Positions 41,674-50,337 of a DNA stretch of 64,000 nucleotides are shown one piece after another. A program made the translations under genes and the position numbers. This DNA is from Mesorhizobium erdmanii USDA 3471 (GTDB lineage Bacteria; Pseudomonadota; Alphaproteobacteria; Rhizobiales; Rhizobiaceae), in contig NZ_KI421453.1 in NCBI RefSeq assembly GCF_000472705.1, positions 124,001-188,000 of the forward strand, read 5' to 3'. How positions within the stretch are numbered: position 1 is the stretch's first letter; the number at the start of each line of letters is the position of its first letter. The notes under the pieces were generated by a model. The model searched no databases and was not told where the DNA came from. It worked only from the letters and a program-made list of their open reading frames with translations.

Positions 41674-43002
41674 ATGCACATCGCAGATCAATCCGGCGCG
41701 GCCGCCGCGCCGCGCAAACCCCTCTATGCCCAACTCTACGTGCAGGTTCTGGTGGCGATCACCGTTGGCATCCTGCTCGGCCATTACTATCCGTCGATTG
41801 GCGAGAGCATGAAGCCGCTCGGCGACGCCTTCATCAAGCTGGTCAAGATGATCATCGCCCCGGTCATTTTCCTGACGGTCGCGACAGGCATCGCCGGCAT
41901 GAGCGACCTGCAGAAGGTCGGGCGCGTCGCCGGCAAGGCGATGCTCTACTTCCTCACCTTCTCGACGCTCGCGCTGATCATCGGCCTCGTCGTCGCCAAT
42001 GTCGTGCAGCCGGGCGCCGGCTTCAACATCGATCCGGCGACGCTCGATGCCTCGACCGTCAACACCTATGCCGCCAAGGCGCATGACCAGTCGGTCACCG
42101 GCTTCCTGATGAACATCATCCCCGGCACCATCGTCGGTGCCTTCGCCGATGGCGACATATTGCAGGTGCTGTTCTTCTCAGTGCTGTTCGGCATCGCGCT
42201 GGCGCTGGTCGGCGACAGAGGCGCGCCGGTGCTCAACTTCCTACAGGCACTGATGGCGCCGATGTTCAAGCTGGTCAGCGTACTGATGAAGGCCGCCCCG
42301 ATCGGCGCCTTCGGCGCCATGGCCTTCACCATCGGCAAATACGGCATCGGCTCGGTCATCAACCTCGCCATGCTGGTCGGCACCTTCTACGCGACGTCGC
42401 TGCTGTTCGTGTTCGTCGTGCTGGGTGCGGTCTGCCGCTACAACGGCTTCTCCATCCTGTCGCTGCTGCGCTACATCAAGGAAGAGCTGTTGCTGGTGCT
42501 AGGCACCTCCTCGTCGGAAGCCGCACTCCCCTCGCTGATGGAGAAGATGGAGAAGGCCGGCGCCAAGCGCTCGGTGGTCGGCCTGGTCATCCCGACCGGC
42601 TATTCCTTCAACCTCGACGGCACCAACATCTACATGACGCTGGCCGCGCTGTTCATCGCCCAGGCGACGAACATCCATCTCTCGATGGGCGACCAGATCC
42701 TGCTGTTGCTGGTGGCGATGCTGTCGTCCAAAGGTGCCGCCGGCATCACCGGAGCGGGCTTCATCACGCTGGCCGCGACGCTTTCGGTGGTTCCTTCGGT
42801 GCCGGTCGCCGGCATGGCATTGATCCTCGGCGTCGACCGCTTCATGTCGGAATGCCGGGCGCTGACCAATTTCGTCGGCAACGCCGTCGCTACGCTGGTC
42901 GTGGCGCGCTGGGAAGGTGAACTCGACGAGGCCAAGCTGGCGAGAGCCCTGGCTGGAACAGCCGACGACAGCCTGCCGGCCGATATCGTTCCCGCCGAGT
43001 AA
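41674..43002 (+). CDS. dctA: C4-dicarboxylate transport protein DctA
   Basis: DctA is the inner-membrane sodium/proton symporter for succinate, malate and fumarate, the carbon sources plants supply to bacteroids. This 442-residue protein has the dicarboxylate/amino acid:cation symporter fold: 'YVQVLVAITVGILLGHYYP', the serine-rich 'LGTSSSEAALPSLMEKME' hairpin, 'VIPTGYSFNLDGTNIYMT' and 'MSSKGAAGITGAGFITLAAT'-like 'LSSKGAAGITGAGF'. ATG 41674 follows GGGAGAG. It is driven by the sigma-54 promoter above and ends in a strong terminator. Confidence 0.96.
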   Translation: MHIADQSGAAAAPRKPLYAQLYVQVLVAITVGILLGHYYPSIGESMKPLGDAFIKLVKMIIAPVIFLTVATGIAGMSDLQKVGRVAGKAMLYFLTFSTLALIIGLVVANVVQPGAGFNIDPATLDASTVNTYAAKAHDQSVTGFLMNIIPGTIVGAFADGDILQVLFFSVLFGIALALVGDRGAPVLNFLQALMAPMFKLVSVLMKAAPIGAFGAMAFTIGKYGIGSVINLAMLVGTFYATSLLFVFVVLGAVCRYNGFSILSLLRYIKEELLLVLGTSSSEAALPSLMEKMEKAGAKRSVVGLVIPTGYSFNLDGTNIYMTLAALFIAQATNIHLSMGDQILLLLVAMLSSKGAAGITGAGFITLAATLSVVPSVPVAGMALILGVDRFMSECRALTNFVGNAVATLVVARWEGELDEAKLARALAGTADDSLPADIVPAE

Positions 43003-43028
43003 TCCCAGTAGCCGCGTGGCAATGAAGA

Positions 43029-43061
43029 TGGCCGGAGGCAACGTTGCCTCCGGCCATTTTT
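43029..43061 (+). terminator. Intrinsic terminator of dctA
   Basis: TGGCCGGAGGCAAC (43029-43042) pairs perfectly with GTTGCCTCCGGCCA (43043-43056) and is followed by TTTTT (43057-43061). This is a classical Rho-independent terminator. Confidence 0.93.
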
Positions 43062-43110
43062 GTCCGCTGAGGGATGTCAGATAGACTTGCGCACGCCGCA
43101 CGGCTTGAGC

Positions 43111-44130
43111 TCAGCCATTGAAGTCCCGCCTCGCTTCCGGAAACGTGCTTGGACCGACAGGCATGCGGGCTGCCAGGCTGCCATCGTCGAACAGCACAAG
43201 GCTGGCGGCGCCGACCAGCCCGGCGTGGCGGCCGAGCTGGGCCTGGACCACCGGCACGTCGCGATAGGCGCGCATGGCGCGCTGGCGGATGGTCGCCTCG
43301 ATGACCGGGTGCATCAGGTCGAGACCATTGGCGATGCCGCCGCCGACGACCAGCACGTCGGGCGAATAGAGATGCAAGAGATTGGTGAAGCCGACGCCCA
43401 GCCAGCGCGCCTCCTCCTCGAGCAGGGCCAGAGCGAGGTCGTCCTGCAGACGCGCCGCCTCGACGACGTGGCGTCCGGTGACCTCGGCGTTGGCCGACAG
43501 GCGGCGCAGCGTCGAGCCATCGAAAGGCGATGTGGCGGCATTGGCGCGGCGGCCAAGCGCCGTGCCCGAAGCGATGGCCTCGAAGCAGCCGACGACGCCG
43601 CATACGCAGCGCTCGCCTTCATTGGTGATGGTCATGTGGCCGATCTCGGCGGCGAGGCCGCGGCGGCCATGCAGGATGCGCCCGTCGGCAACGACACCGC
43701 CGCCAATGCCGGTCGAAACAGTGACGAAGACCAGCGAGCGCGCACCGTGGCCAGCACCGAAGCGCCATTCGCCGAGCGCGGCCGCATTGGCGTCGTTCTC
43801 CAGCCGCACCGGCAGGCCGAGCCGGCGCTCGAGGATGTCGGCCAGGGGCACATCCTGCCAGCCGGCGAGCGTCGGCGGCCCGACGGCGATGCCGGCCAGC
43901 GGATCGAGCGGTCCCGGCGCGCCGACGCCGACGCCGACAATGGCGAGCCCCGGCGCCTCGGCATGCACGGTCGCGGCCAGCGCCTCGATCTGGCCGATCA
44001 CCACGTCGGGGCCGGCCTGCGCCTGCGTCGGCACGGCGGCAAAGGCCAGGATCTTGCCGTCACGGTCGACCAGGGCGGCCCGAAGCTCGGTGCCACCAAG
44101 ATCGATCGCGAGGGCGGCTTGGGTTGTCAT
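43111..44130 (-). CDS. ROK-family sugar kinase
   Basis: This 339-residue kinase has the ROK signature: phosphate loop 'LAIDLGGTELRAALVD', 'ENDANAAALGEW' with the catalytic aspartate, and the zinc-binding 'CVCGVVGCFE' (C175, C177, C182). ROK kinases phosphorylate glucose, allose, ManNAc or fructose. No DNA-binding domain is present, so it is an enzyme rather than a repressor. It is the last gene of the 12-gene operon and overlaps the epimerase gene by four bases; the pair resembles the AlsK/AlsE arrangement of allose/allulose pathways. Confidence 0.8.
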   Translation of the reverse strand: MTTQAALAIDLGGTELRAALVDRDGKILAFAAVPTQAQAGPDVVIGQIEALAATVHAEAPGLAIVGVGVGAPGPLDPLAGIAVGPPTLAGWQDVPLADILERRLGLPVRLENDANAAALGEWRFGAGHGARSLVFVTVSTGIGGGVVADGRILHGRRGLAAEIGHMTITNEGERCVCGVVGCFEAIASGTALGRRANAATSPFDGSTLRRLSANAEVTGRHVVEAARLQDDLALALLEEEARWLGVGFTNLLHLYSPDVLVVGGGIANGLDLMHPVIEATIRQRAMRAYRDVPVVQAQLGRHAGLVGAASLVLFDDGSLAARMPVGPSTFPEARRDFNG

Positions 44131-44849
44131 GCCGCGACCTTCAGCCCATGCAGCCAGCCGATGCGGCCGGCGAGATCCTTGTCGCCGAAGGCGAGCGAAC
44201 CGAGAACCACGGTCTCGGCGCCAGCGGCGCGCAACAACGGCACCGTCTCATGGCGGATGCCGCCATCGGCGGCAAGAACCACTTCCGCCTCACGACCGGC
44301 CTTCCTCAGGATGGCGCGGGCTTCGCCCAGCCTGTCGCAGGCCTTTTCCGACAGGCCCTGGCCCTTGACGCCGATCGCGGTGCCGAGCAGCGTGACGAAG
44401 GCGACCTCGGAAACGAAGGGCGTCACCGCCTCGACCGGCGTCTCCAGCCGCAGCACCACGCCGGCTTCGGCGCCGAGTTCGCGCGCCAGCCGCACGGCGC
44501 GCAGTCCTGCTTCGCCATTCTCGGCATGGACGCTGATCATGTCGGCGCCGGCCTCGATGAACTGGCGCGTCTGCGCCTCGACGATCGAGGCATCGACCAT
44601 CAGGTGGACGTGGATGGGTTTGGCCGTCAGGCCGGCGATGCGGGCGACGAGGTCAGGGAAGAACAGGAAGGACGGCGCGAAGTGGCCGTCCGCGACATCG
44701 ATGTGATGCAGGTCGACATAGGGTTCGATGCGGCTGAGGTCGCTCTCGAAATTGGCGAGATTCGCCGACCAGAGCGAGAATTCGGCGATCAGACGATCGC
44801 GCGGCAATGCGGCGATGGCGGCGGGGCCTGACAGGGGTTTGGAAGTCAT
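44127..44849 (-). CDS. Ribulose-phosphate-3-epimerase-family protein (allulose-6-phosphate epimerase-like)
   Basis: This 240-residue TIM barrel has the epimerase metal-site residues 'DLHHIDVADGHFAPS' (H and D), 'HVHLMVDA' and 'VLAADGGIRHETV'. Pentose-phosphate Rpe starts directly with the barrel, whereas this has about 20 extra N-terminal residues and 'EFSLWSANLANF', as seen in catabolic paralogues such as AlsE. It would epimerise C3 of a ketose phosphate made by the adjacent ROK kinase. Both neighbours overlap it by four bases. Confidence 0.78.
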   Translation of the reverse strand: MTSKPLSGPAAIAALPRDRLIAEFSLWSANLANFESDLSRIEPYVDLHHIDVADGHFAPSFLFFPDLVARIAGLTAKPIHVHLMVDASIVEAQTRQFIEAGADMISVHAENGEAGLRAVRLARELGAEAGVVLRLETPVEAVTPFVSEVAFVTLLGTAIGVKGQGLSEKACDRLGEARAILRKAGREAEVVLAADGGIRHETVPLLRAAGAETVVLGSLAFGDKDLAGRIGWLHGLKVAA

Positions 44850-45679
44850 GATTGGTCCTGATTGTTGATATTTCTGTCGAGAAAGCCGCCCAGCGCGGCG
44901 CGGATTTCGGCGAAATGGCGATCTTTGTTGGTGGCCTTTGGAACCACCTCGGTGAAGATCGCGCCGGGCATTGTCTCGGCGAGCTCCTGTGCGGTCGCCA
45001 AGGGGTGAACGAGATCGATGCCGCTGCCGACGACGAGCGTCGGTATTGAAAGAGCAGCGGCTTCGTCGCGCGTCACGCCAGGCCCGTCATGGGCGATCGC
45101 CTGCATCACCTCGGCAAAGACATCAGCGTTTTCGCGCGCGAAGAAGCCGAGCAGCGAGGCGAGATTGTCCGGCGCCTGTGTGCGAAAGCGGGCTGATGTT
45201 GCGGAGGAGGCAAAGGCGTCGCGGGCCTCATCGAGCGGAAGCCGGCGGATGAGTTCCGCCGCTTCGACGTAAGGGCGCATGTTTTGCGGCGCCGTATCAA
45301 AGGCCCAGGCAGGGCGCACCAGCACCAAGCCAAGCACACGGTCCGTGTGGTAAGCGGCAAGCCGCAAAGCGATCGCGGCGCCCATCGAAATGCCGCCTAC
45401 AACGAAACGGTCGAGCCCGGCCGCATCGGCGGCGGCCAGCACGTCATCGGCGAACATCGCTATCGAGAACGGACGCTTGCCGCCGGCGCTGGATCCACCC
45501 TGCGCGCGGCATTCGACGGTCAGCCGGCGGCGAGACGGGCCATCGGGAAAATTCAGCGCCACCTGGGCGGCATCGCCACCGAGACCATGCTGGAAAACGA
45601 CCGGAAGGCTGCCCTGCCCGGTGTCGAAGACATTGAGGGCAGCATCGTCGCGCAGCATGATCGTCGTCGCCGCGCTCAT
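44846..45679 (-). CDS. Alpha/beta hydrolase
   Basis: This 277-residue hydrolase shows the oxyanion segment 'VVFQHGLGGDAAQ', the nucleophile elbow 'VGGISMGAAIALRL' (serine), an acid near 'VVGSGIDLVHP' and a late histidine in 'NKDRHFAEI'. It lacks a signal peptide. Inside a sugar operon, ester or lactone hydrolysis is plausible: a lactone is what a Gfo/Idh dehydrogenase acting at C1 would produce. This role is inferred only. Confidence 0.72.
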   Translation of the reverse strand: MSAATTIMLRDDAALNVFDTGQGSLPVVFQHGLGGDAAQVALNFPDGPSRRRLTVECRAQGGSSAGGKRPFSIAMFADDVLAAADAAGLDRFVVGGISMGAAIALRLAAYHTDRVLGLVLVRPAWAFDTAPQNMRPYVEAAELIRRLPLDEARDAFASSATSARFRTQAPDNLASLLGFFARENADVFAEVMQAIAHDGPGVTRDEAAALSIPTLVVGSGIDLVHPLATAQELAETMPGAIFTEVVPKATNKDRHFAEIRAALGGFLDRNINNQDQS

Positions 45680-46497
45680 CGCAGCAGCCCGCGCAGGAAG
45701 GCTGCAACATCAGGCGCCTCGTCGGCGGAGAGCCCATGGGTGACGAGCGCGCCGCCGAAGCCCACGGCCCGCAGCCGCGCGACGAAATCAGGGAAATCGA
45801 CGATGCCTTGCCCTGCCGTGGCGAAGCGGCCGTCGCCGTGCCGGTCCTTGGCGTGCGCCATGGCAATGTGGCCAGCGGCCTCATCGATCGCGGCGGCGAC
45901 GATGGCGCGGGCCTGGTCCGGCGTCGCGTGTTCGAACAGGTTCGCCGGATCGAGCACGATCTTCAGATGCCTGGAGCGCATGTCGGCGATCAGGCGCGTC
46001 GCGTCGCTTGCCGAAGTGACGATGTTGGCCTGCTCGGGCTCGATGCCGAGATCGACACCGGCGTCCTCGGCCAGCGCCAGGGCTTTCCCCATCTCGGCGG
46101 CCATGTCGGACCAGGCGGAAGGCGTCGCATTGTCGGGATGATACGCCCATTGATCAGCGGCATTGCGCGAGCCGGTGCAGAGCGTGACCAGCGGGATGCC
46201 GAGCGCTGCCGCCGTCTCGATGACCACGGCCAGACGCCTCAAGCCATCGTCGCGGACAGATTTTTCGGGATGCGCCATATTGTAGGTGCCTGACAGTGCC
46301 GCGAGCGAAACGCCTGTCGACTGCGCGGCGGTGCGGATCGCCGCGACAGCCTGCTCCGGCACGGCATCAGGCATCGATGGCAGGCTGGCGCAGGCGAGAT
46401 TGAACTGCGTCGTCTCGTATCCGGCCTGCTTCACCGCAGCCAGCACAGCCGCCGGCTCGGTGCCCGCAAATGTCTTGGCGAAGATGCCTAGATACAT
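45676..46497 (-). CDS. Sugar-phosphate isomerase/epimerase-family TIM barrel
   Basis: This 273-residue protein is of the xylose-isomerase-like superfamily. Three metal-ligand positions are clear: E153 in 'LGIEPEQAN', D183 in 'VLDPANLF' and H215 in 'MAHAKDRHG'. The fourth, usually glutamate near the C terminus, reads 'ALVTHGLS' with histidine at 254, so the metal site or reaction may differ from tagatose-type epimerases. It could act on a 3-keto or 2-keto sugar made by the Gfo/Idh enzyme next to it. It overlaps that gene by one base. Confidence 0.74.
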   Translation of the reverse strand: MYLGIFAKTFAGTEPAAVLAAVKQAGYETTQFNLACASLPSMPDAVPEQAVAAIRTAAQSTGVSLAALSGTYNMAHPEKSVRDDGLRRLAVVIETAAALGIPLVTLCTGSRNAADQWAYHPDNATPSAWSDMAAEMGKALALAEDAGVDLGIEPEQANIVTSASDATRLIADMRSRHLKIVLDPANLFEHATPDQARAIVAAAIDEAAGHIAMAHAKDRHGDGRFATAGQGIVDFPDFVARLRAVGFGGALVTHGLSADEAPDVAAFLRGLLR

Positions 46498-47573
46498 CAG
46501 ACCGCACCCGAAACCGAGGCGAGTTCAATGCGCTCGCCGGTCTCTACAGAGCGGGCAATCGCCACCATGGCGCGGATCGAGGCGATGCCATCGTCGACAT
46601 TGGCACCGCGCATCGGCGCGCCGGTCAGCACGGTGTCGGCAAGGCCTTCCAACTGGCGGCGGAAGAAATGGCCGTCGGCGCCGAGTGGTTTGCGCGAGGT
46701 CGCGTCCTTCTCATGGAAGATGTCGACCTCGCTGGCGCGGAAGTACCAGGGGTTGAAGGTCTTGGCGATGACCGAACCGTTCTCGCCATAAAGCTGGAAA
46801 CCCTCGTGCCAGTCCATCCGCACGGCAACGGTCAGGTCGAGATGGCCGAGCGCGCCGCTGGCGAATTCGGTCTCGACGAACCAGCAATAGGCGCCGAAGC
46901 GCTCGTTGAGGCGCGCGCGCACGGCAGTGATCTCGCCGCACAGGAAGCGTGCCGTATCGACCAGATGCGAGCCATGCGCCAGCATGAAATACTGCCTGAG
47001 ATCAGCCTTGGGATTGCCCCCAGGCTTTCGCGCCAGCTTGCTGGTGACGGGCAGCGGCTGCACGGCATCGGTGTTGGTGTAGCGATGGGTGGAATCGCAG
47101 TACCAGGCCTTCAGCGCCAACACCTCGCCCATCTCGTCGCGGACGAAGTCGCGCGCCGCCTCGAGCGCCGGATCGAAGCGCTTCATGTGGCCGACCTGCA
47201 ACACCTTGCCCGACCGCTTCACTGCCGCGGCCAGTGCCTCGCCTTCTTCCACAGAGGTGCCGATCGGCTTTTCGCACAGAACATGCTTGCCGGCATCGAG
47301 CGCCTTGATCGACATCGGCACGTGATAGGCATCCGAGGTGGCGACGATCACCGCTTCCATTTCTGGATCAGCGAGCATGGCGTCATAGTCGGCATACATT
47401 TTCTGCGGTTCATAGGTGGCGCCCATGCGGGCGAGCAGGTCGGGCGCCGCGTCGCAGATGGCGTAGAGATCGGCATTGCCGGCCTTGGCGCAGGATTGCA
47501 GATGCGCGAATTGCGCGATTGGGCCGCAGCCGAGCACGCCGACCCTGAGGCGTCTGTCTTGTTTCTTGATCAT
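46497..47573 (-). CDS. Gfo/Idh/MocA-family oxidoreductase
   Basis: This 358-residue NAD(P)-dependent dehydrogenase has the N-terminal Rossmann motif 'VGVLGCGPIAQFAHL' and the cofactor/catalytic 'HVLCEKPIGTSVEEG' lysine; the C-terminal half is the family's open beta-sheet domain with 'HGSHLVDTARFL' providing the usual catalytic histidine region. Members oxidise inositols, glycosides at C3, or aldoses at C1. Its direct pairing with two TIM-barrel isomerases suggests ketosugar intermediates. Confidence 0.78.
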   Translation of the reverse strand: MIKKQDRRLRVGVLGCGPIAQFAHLQSCAKAGNADLYAICDAAPDLLARMGATYEPQKMYADYDAMLADPEMEAVIVATSDAYHVPMSIKALDAGKHVLCEKPIGTSVEEGEALAAAVKRSGKVLQVGHMKRFDPALEAARDFVRDEMGEVLALKAWYCDSTHRYTNTDAVQPLPVTSKLARKPGGNPKADLRQYFMLAHGSHLVDTARFLCGEITAVRARLNERFGAYCWFVETEFASGALGHLDLTVAVRMDWHEGFQLYGENGSVIAKTFNPWYFRASEVDIFHEKDATSRKPLGADGHFFRRQLEGLADTVLTGAPMRGANVDDGIASIRAMVAIARSVETGERIELASVSGAV

Positions 47574-47584
47574 CGTCTCGTTCT

Positions 47585-48406
47585 TCAGGCGCCGTAGCTG
47601 CGCATTGTCTGGCGGTTGGTCTTGACCGCGCCGGCGGGATCGGCGGCGGCCGTTTCGGATTCCTCTTCAAGCACCAGCCAGCCGTTGAAATGCGGCGCGG
47701 TGCTTGCGATTTCGATGACTTCAGGCGTATCGCAGACGCCCTGGCCAAGCATGGCCCAGGTGCCGTTGGCGTCGACGTCCTTCAAATGGATGTAGCGGAT
47801 GCGGTCGCGATAGGTGGAGAGCGTGTCGGCCATGTCCTTGTGGCCGCGCAGGATATGGCCGGTGTCCGGCACCCAGCCGACCAGACCGGGATCGAGCAAG
47901 GCAAACATCGCGTCATAGTCGGCACGGTCGAACAGCAGCGTGTTGTGGTGTGAACTCGGATGCACCGCCACCTGGACACCAGCCTTGCGGCCGAGCTCAC
48001 CCGCTTTGTTATAGAGCTCCGCGGCGATGGCGAACTTGCCATCGCGCGGCCCATCGGAGACGACGGTGGCCGAGCCCATCGACACCAATGCGCCCGGAAA
48101 AGCGGCGGCAAAATCGATCCAGCGCTGCGCCGCCTCAAGGTCGGCGCCGATCTCATCCTTGAGCGTAAAACCGCTCTTCGAGCCGAAGGCGAAGGAGACG
48201 AGCGTCAGGCCCGACGATTTCAGCGCGGCGGCGAATTCCGCCGGCTTGCCGGCGTAGCGGCCGATCATGGTGTCGGTGATCTCGATGCCGGCGTAGCCGC
48301 CATCGCCGATCGCCTTCAGCAGATCGTCGGGGCCGCCGGTGAACCGGTCTCCCAGCATTTCCCAGGTGAAGGTCTGGCAGCCGACTTTGAGGTCTTTCAC
48401 GGTCAT
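47585..48406 (-). CDS. IolE-like sugar isomerase/dehydratase TIM barrel
   Basis: This second TIM-barrel protein (273 residues) is distinct from the one at 45676. Its metal ligands appear as H149 in 'VAVHPSSHH', D181 in 'WVPDTGHIL', H207 in 'YIHLKDVD' and E247 in 'LVLEEESE'. A histidine at the first position is typical of inosose dehydratase-like (IolE) proteins. 'KVGCQTFTWEMLG' at the start is also IolE-like. It may dehydrate or isomerise the keto-sugar made by the neighbouring Gfo/Idh enzyme. Confidence 0.74.
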   Translation of the reverse strand: MTVKDLKVGCQTFTWEMLGDRFTGGPDDLLKAIGDGGYAGIEITDTMIGRYAGKPAEFAAALKSSGLTLVSFAFGSKSGFTLKDEIGADLEAAQRWIDFAAAFPGALVSMGSATVVSDGPRDGKFAIAAELYNKAGELGRKAGVQVAVHPSSHHNTLLFDRADYDAMFALLDPGLVGWVPDTGHILRGHKDMADTLSTYRDRIRYIHLKDVDANGTWAMLGQGVCDTPEVIEIASTAPHFNGWLVLEEESETAAADPAGAVKTNRQTMRSYGA

Positions 48407-48452
48407 TCTTTCATTCCTTGATATCGATCTGTTCCATCGGTCTCCGTGCGGC

Positions 48453-49295
48453 CTACTTGACCGAACCCGCGGTCATGCCGGCGAGGAAGAACCTCTGGGC
48501 TACGAGGTAGATGACCAGGAGCGGCAGCGAGCCGAGCACGCTCATCGCCATCATCTGGTTCCATTCGAAGGCGTGCTGCCCCATCAGCAGCTGGATGCCG
48601 ATCGGGACGGTGCGCATGGACGTCGACTTGGTCAGCGTCAGCGCAAAAAGAAATTCGTTCCAGCACAACAGGAATGTGTAGACCGACGTGGCCACGATGC
48701 CAGGCAGTGAAATCGGGACGATCACCCGCCAAAGCGCTGTCCAACTGGTGCCGCCGTCGACAGCCACCGCTTCATCGAGATCGCGGGGCAAGGTGTTCAG
48801 ATATCCCGTCATCAGCAGGATCGCGTAGGGCAGCGTAAACACCAGGTAAGTCAGGATCAATGCGACATAGGTGTCGAATATTCCATAGGAGACGACAAGC
48901 CCGAAGAACGGGATCAAAAGCGTGATCGGCGGTATGGTCTGCGTGCTGATGATGAGTGTGTTCAGGCTGCCCTTGCCGCGGAAATTGAAGCGACTGAACC
49001 CATAGGCGGCCAGCAAGGCGATCAGCACCGTCAGCACTGTCACCGCTCCCGCCACGAAGTAGCTGTTGAAGAAGAAGCGCAGCTTTACCGGATCGCCAAG
49101 GATGGCTTCATACGCTTCCAGCGTGAAGGCCTTCGGCAGGATGGTTGGCGGCAGAGCGAAGATTTCGGTATTCGACTTGAACGAGCTGCTGAGCATCCAG
49201 TAGATCGGGAAGGCTGCGAAGAACAGTCCTGCCGCAAGAGCAACATGCAGCGCGACGGTAATCAACTTGTCTTTGCCAGTGTTTCGTCTTGTCAT
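48453..49295 (-). CDS. Sugar ABC transporter permease, MalG type
   Basis: This 280-residue membrane protein has six helices; the first is 'VALHVALAAGLFFAAFPIYW', and the EAA loop reads 'EAVAVDGGTSWTALWRVIV'. It ends in the polytopic 'MLGSLPLLVIYLVAQRFF'-like segment and 'GMTAGSVK', a common CUT1 C terminus. It pairs with the adjacent MalF-like gene, six bases away. Confidence 0.85.
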   Translation of the reverse strand: MTRRNTGKDKLITVALHVALAAGLFFAAFPIYWMLSSSFKSNTEIFALPPTILPKAFTLEAYEAILGDPVKLRFFFNSYFVAGAVTVLTVLIALLAAYGFSRFNFRGKGSLNTLIISTQTIPPITLLIPFFGLVVSYGIFDTYVALILTYLVFTLPYAILLMTGYLNTLPRDLDEAVAVDGGTSWTALWRVIVPISLPGIVATSVYTFLLCWNEFLFALTLTKSTSMRTVPIGIQLLMGQHAFEWNQMMAMSVLGSLPLLVIYLVAQRFFLAGMTAGSVK

Positions 49296-49301
49296 GGCGT
49301 C

Positions 49302-50198
49302 CTACCTAGCCCGCTGATAGCGAATATAGAACAGCGTAAGGCCGAGAGAGATCAACAGGATGACCACGGCGCTCGCCGACGCCTGAGACAGGTTGTAGCT
49401 CGAAAACGCCAGCTTGTAGGTGTAGGTGCTGAGCACCTCGGTCGAATAGATCGGACCACCGCCTGTGGTTATCCAGATCAACGGGAAGACCTGCATGGTC
49501 CAGATGAAGTCGAGCAGCGAGATGCTGATGATGATCGGCATCAGTTGCGGGATGGTGATGAAGAACAGCTTCTGGTAGGCCTTCGCGCCGTCGATATCGG
49601 CGGCCTCGTAGAAGTCCTTGGGGATGCCTTGCAAGCCTGCGAGCAGGCTCACCATGAAGAGCGGGTAGCCCGCCCAGATATTGGCGAAGGTGACGGCGTG
49701 CAGCGCGGTCTGCGGCGAGGAAAACCACTCGACCTTGGAACCGATGATGCCCAGTTGCATGAGGATGCTGTTGACGACACCGTTCGGCTCGAGCAGCAGG
49801 CGCCAGATCACCGCGATGATCACCGCAGTGAACAGCCAGGGCAGTATGTAGAGCACGCGCAGCACGTTGCGCAGGATCGGATTGATGCGGTCGCTGTTCA
49901 GCATGAGCGCGAAGACCATGCCGATGGTCATGTGGAAAACGACACTCATGCAGGTAAAGTAGAGCGTGTGCCACAGCGAGGCCCAAAACACCGGGTCGGC
50001 GAAGATCGCCTGGTAGTGTTTCAGCCCGGCAAATGATGGGTCACGACGCAGCACCGCGCTGTTCTGGAACGAGTAGGCAATCACCGTCGCCATCGGCAAC
50101 AGCATCAGCAGGCCGATTATGATGAGCGAGGGCGACAAATAGAGATAGGGTGCGACCGCTCGTTTCAGTTTATGGTGGGAGCGCTTCTGCCGGGTCAT
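49302..50198 (-). CDS. Sugar ABC transporter permease, MalF type
   Basis: This 298-residue membrane protein has a short basic N terminus ('TRQKRSHHKLKRAVAPYL'), six helices and the EAA loop 'EAADIDGAKAYQKLFFITIP'. It is the MalF-like channel subunit of the CUT1 importer. A 139-bp gap with a strong hairpin separates it from the binding-protein gene upstream. Confidence 0.85.
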   Translation of the reverse strand: MTRQKRSHHKLKRAVAPYLYLSPSLIIIGLLMLLPMATVIAYSFQNSAVLRRDPSFAGLKHYQAIFADPVFWASLWHTLYFTCMSVVFHMTIGMVFALMLNSDRINPILRNVLRVLYILPWLFTAVIIAVIWRLLLEPNGVVNSILMQLGIIGSKVEWFSSPQTALHAVTFANIWAGYPLFMVSLLAGLQGIPKDFYEAADIDGAKAYQKLFFITIPQLMPIIISISLLDFIWTMQVFPLIWITTGGGPIYSTEVLSTYTYKLAFSSYNLSQASASAVVILLISLGLTLFYIRYQRAR

Positions 50199-50276
50199 GT
50201 GCCAACCTTGGAATACGCCTTCAAAAGAAGGTGAGCTTTAAAAACAGATCCATCTCAGATTGCCGATCCGTTGTTG

Positions 50277-50308
50277 CCGGGTGGCCTGCCCGAAGTCAGG
50301 CCACCCGG
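50277..50308 (-). terminator. Stem-loop after the sugar-binding-protein gene
   Basis: CCGGGTGGCCTG (50277-50288) and CAGGCCACCCGG (50297-50308) form a perfect 12-bp stem with an 8-base loop, about 30 bases past the stop of the binding-protein gene. There is no following U-run, so it is more likely an mRNA stabiliser or partial terminator within the operon. Confidence 0.7.
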
Positions 50309-50337
50309 TCGAAGATAGCAAACGCGAAACACGCCGA

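Noticed and set aside
39561..41681. DctB extended to 706 residues
   Set aside because: The extra N terminus would cover the DctD sites and the dctA sigma-54 promoter, and it would exceed the usual DctB length by about 90 residues.
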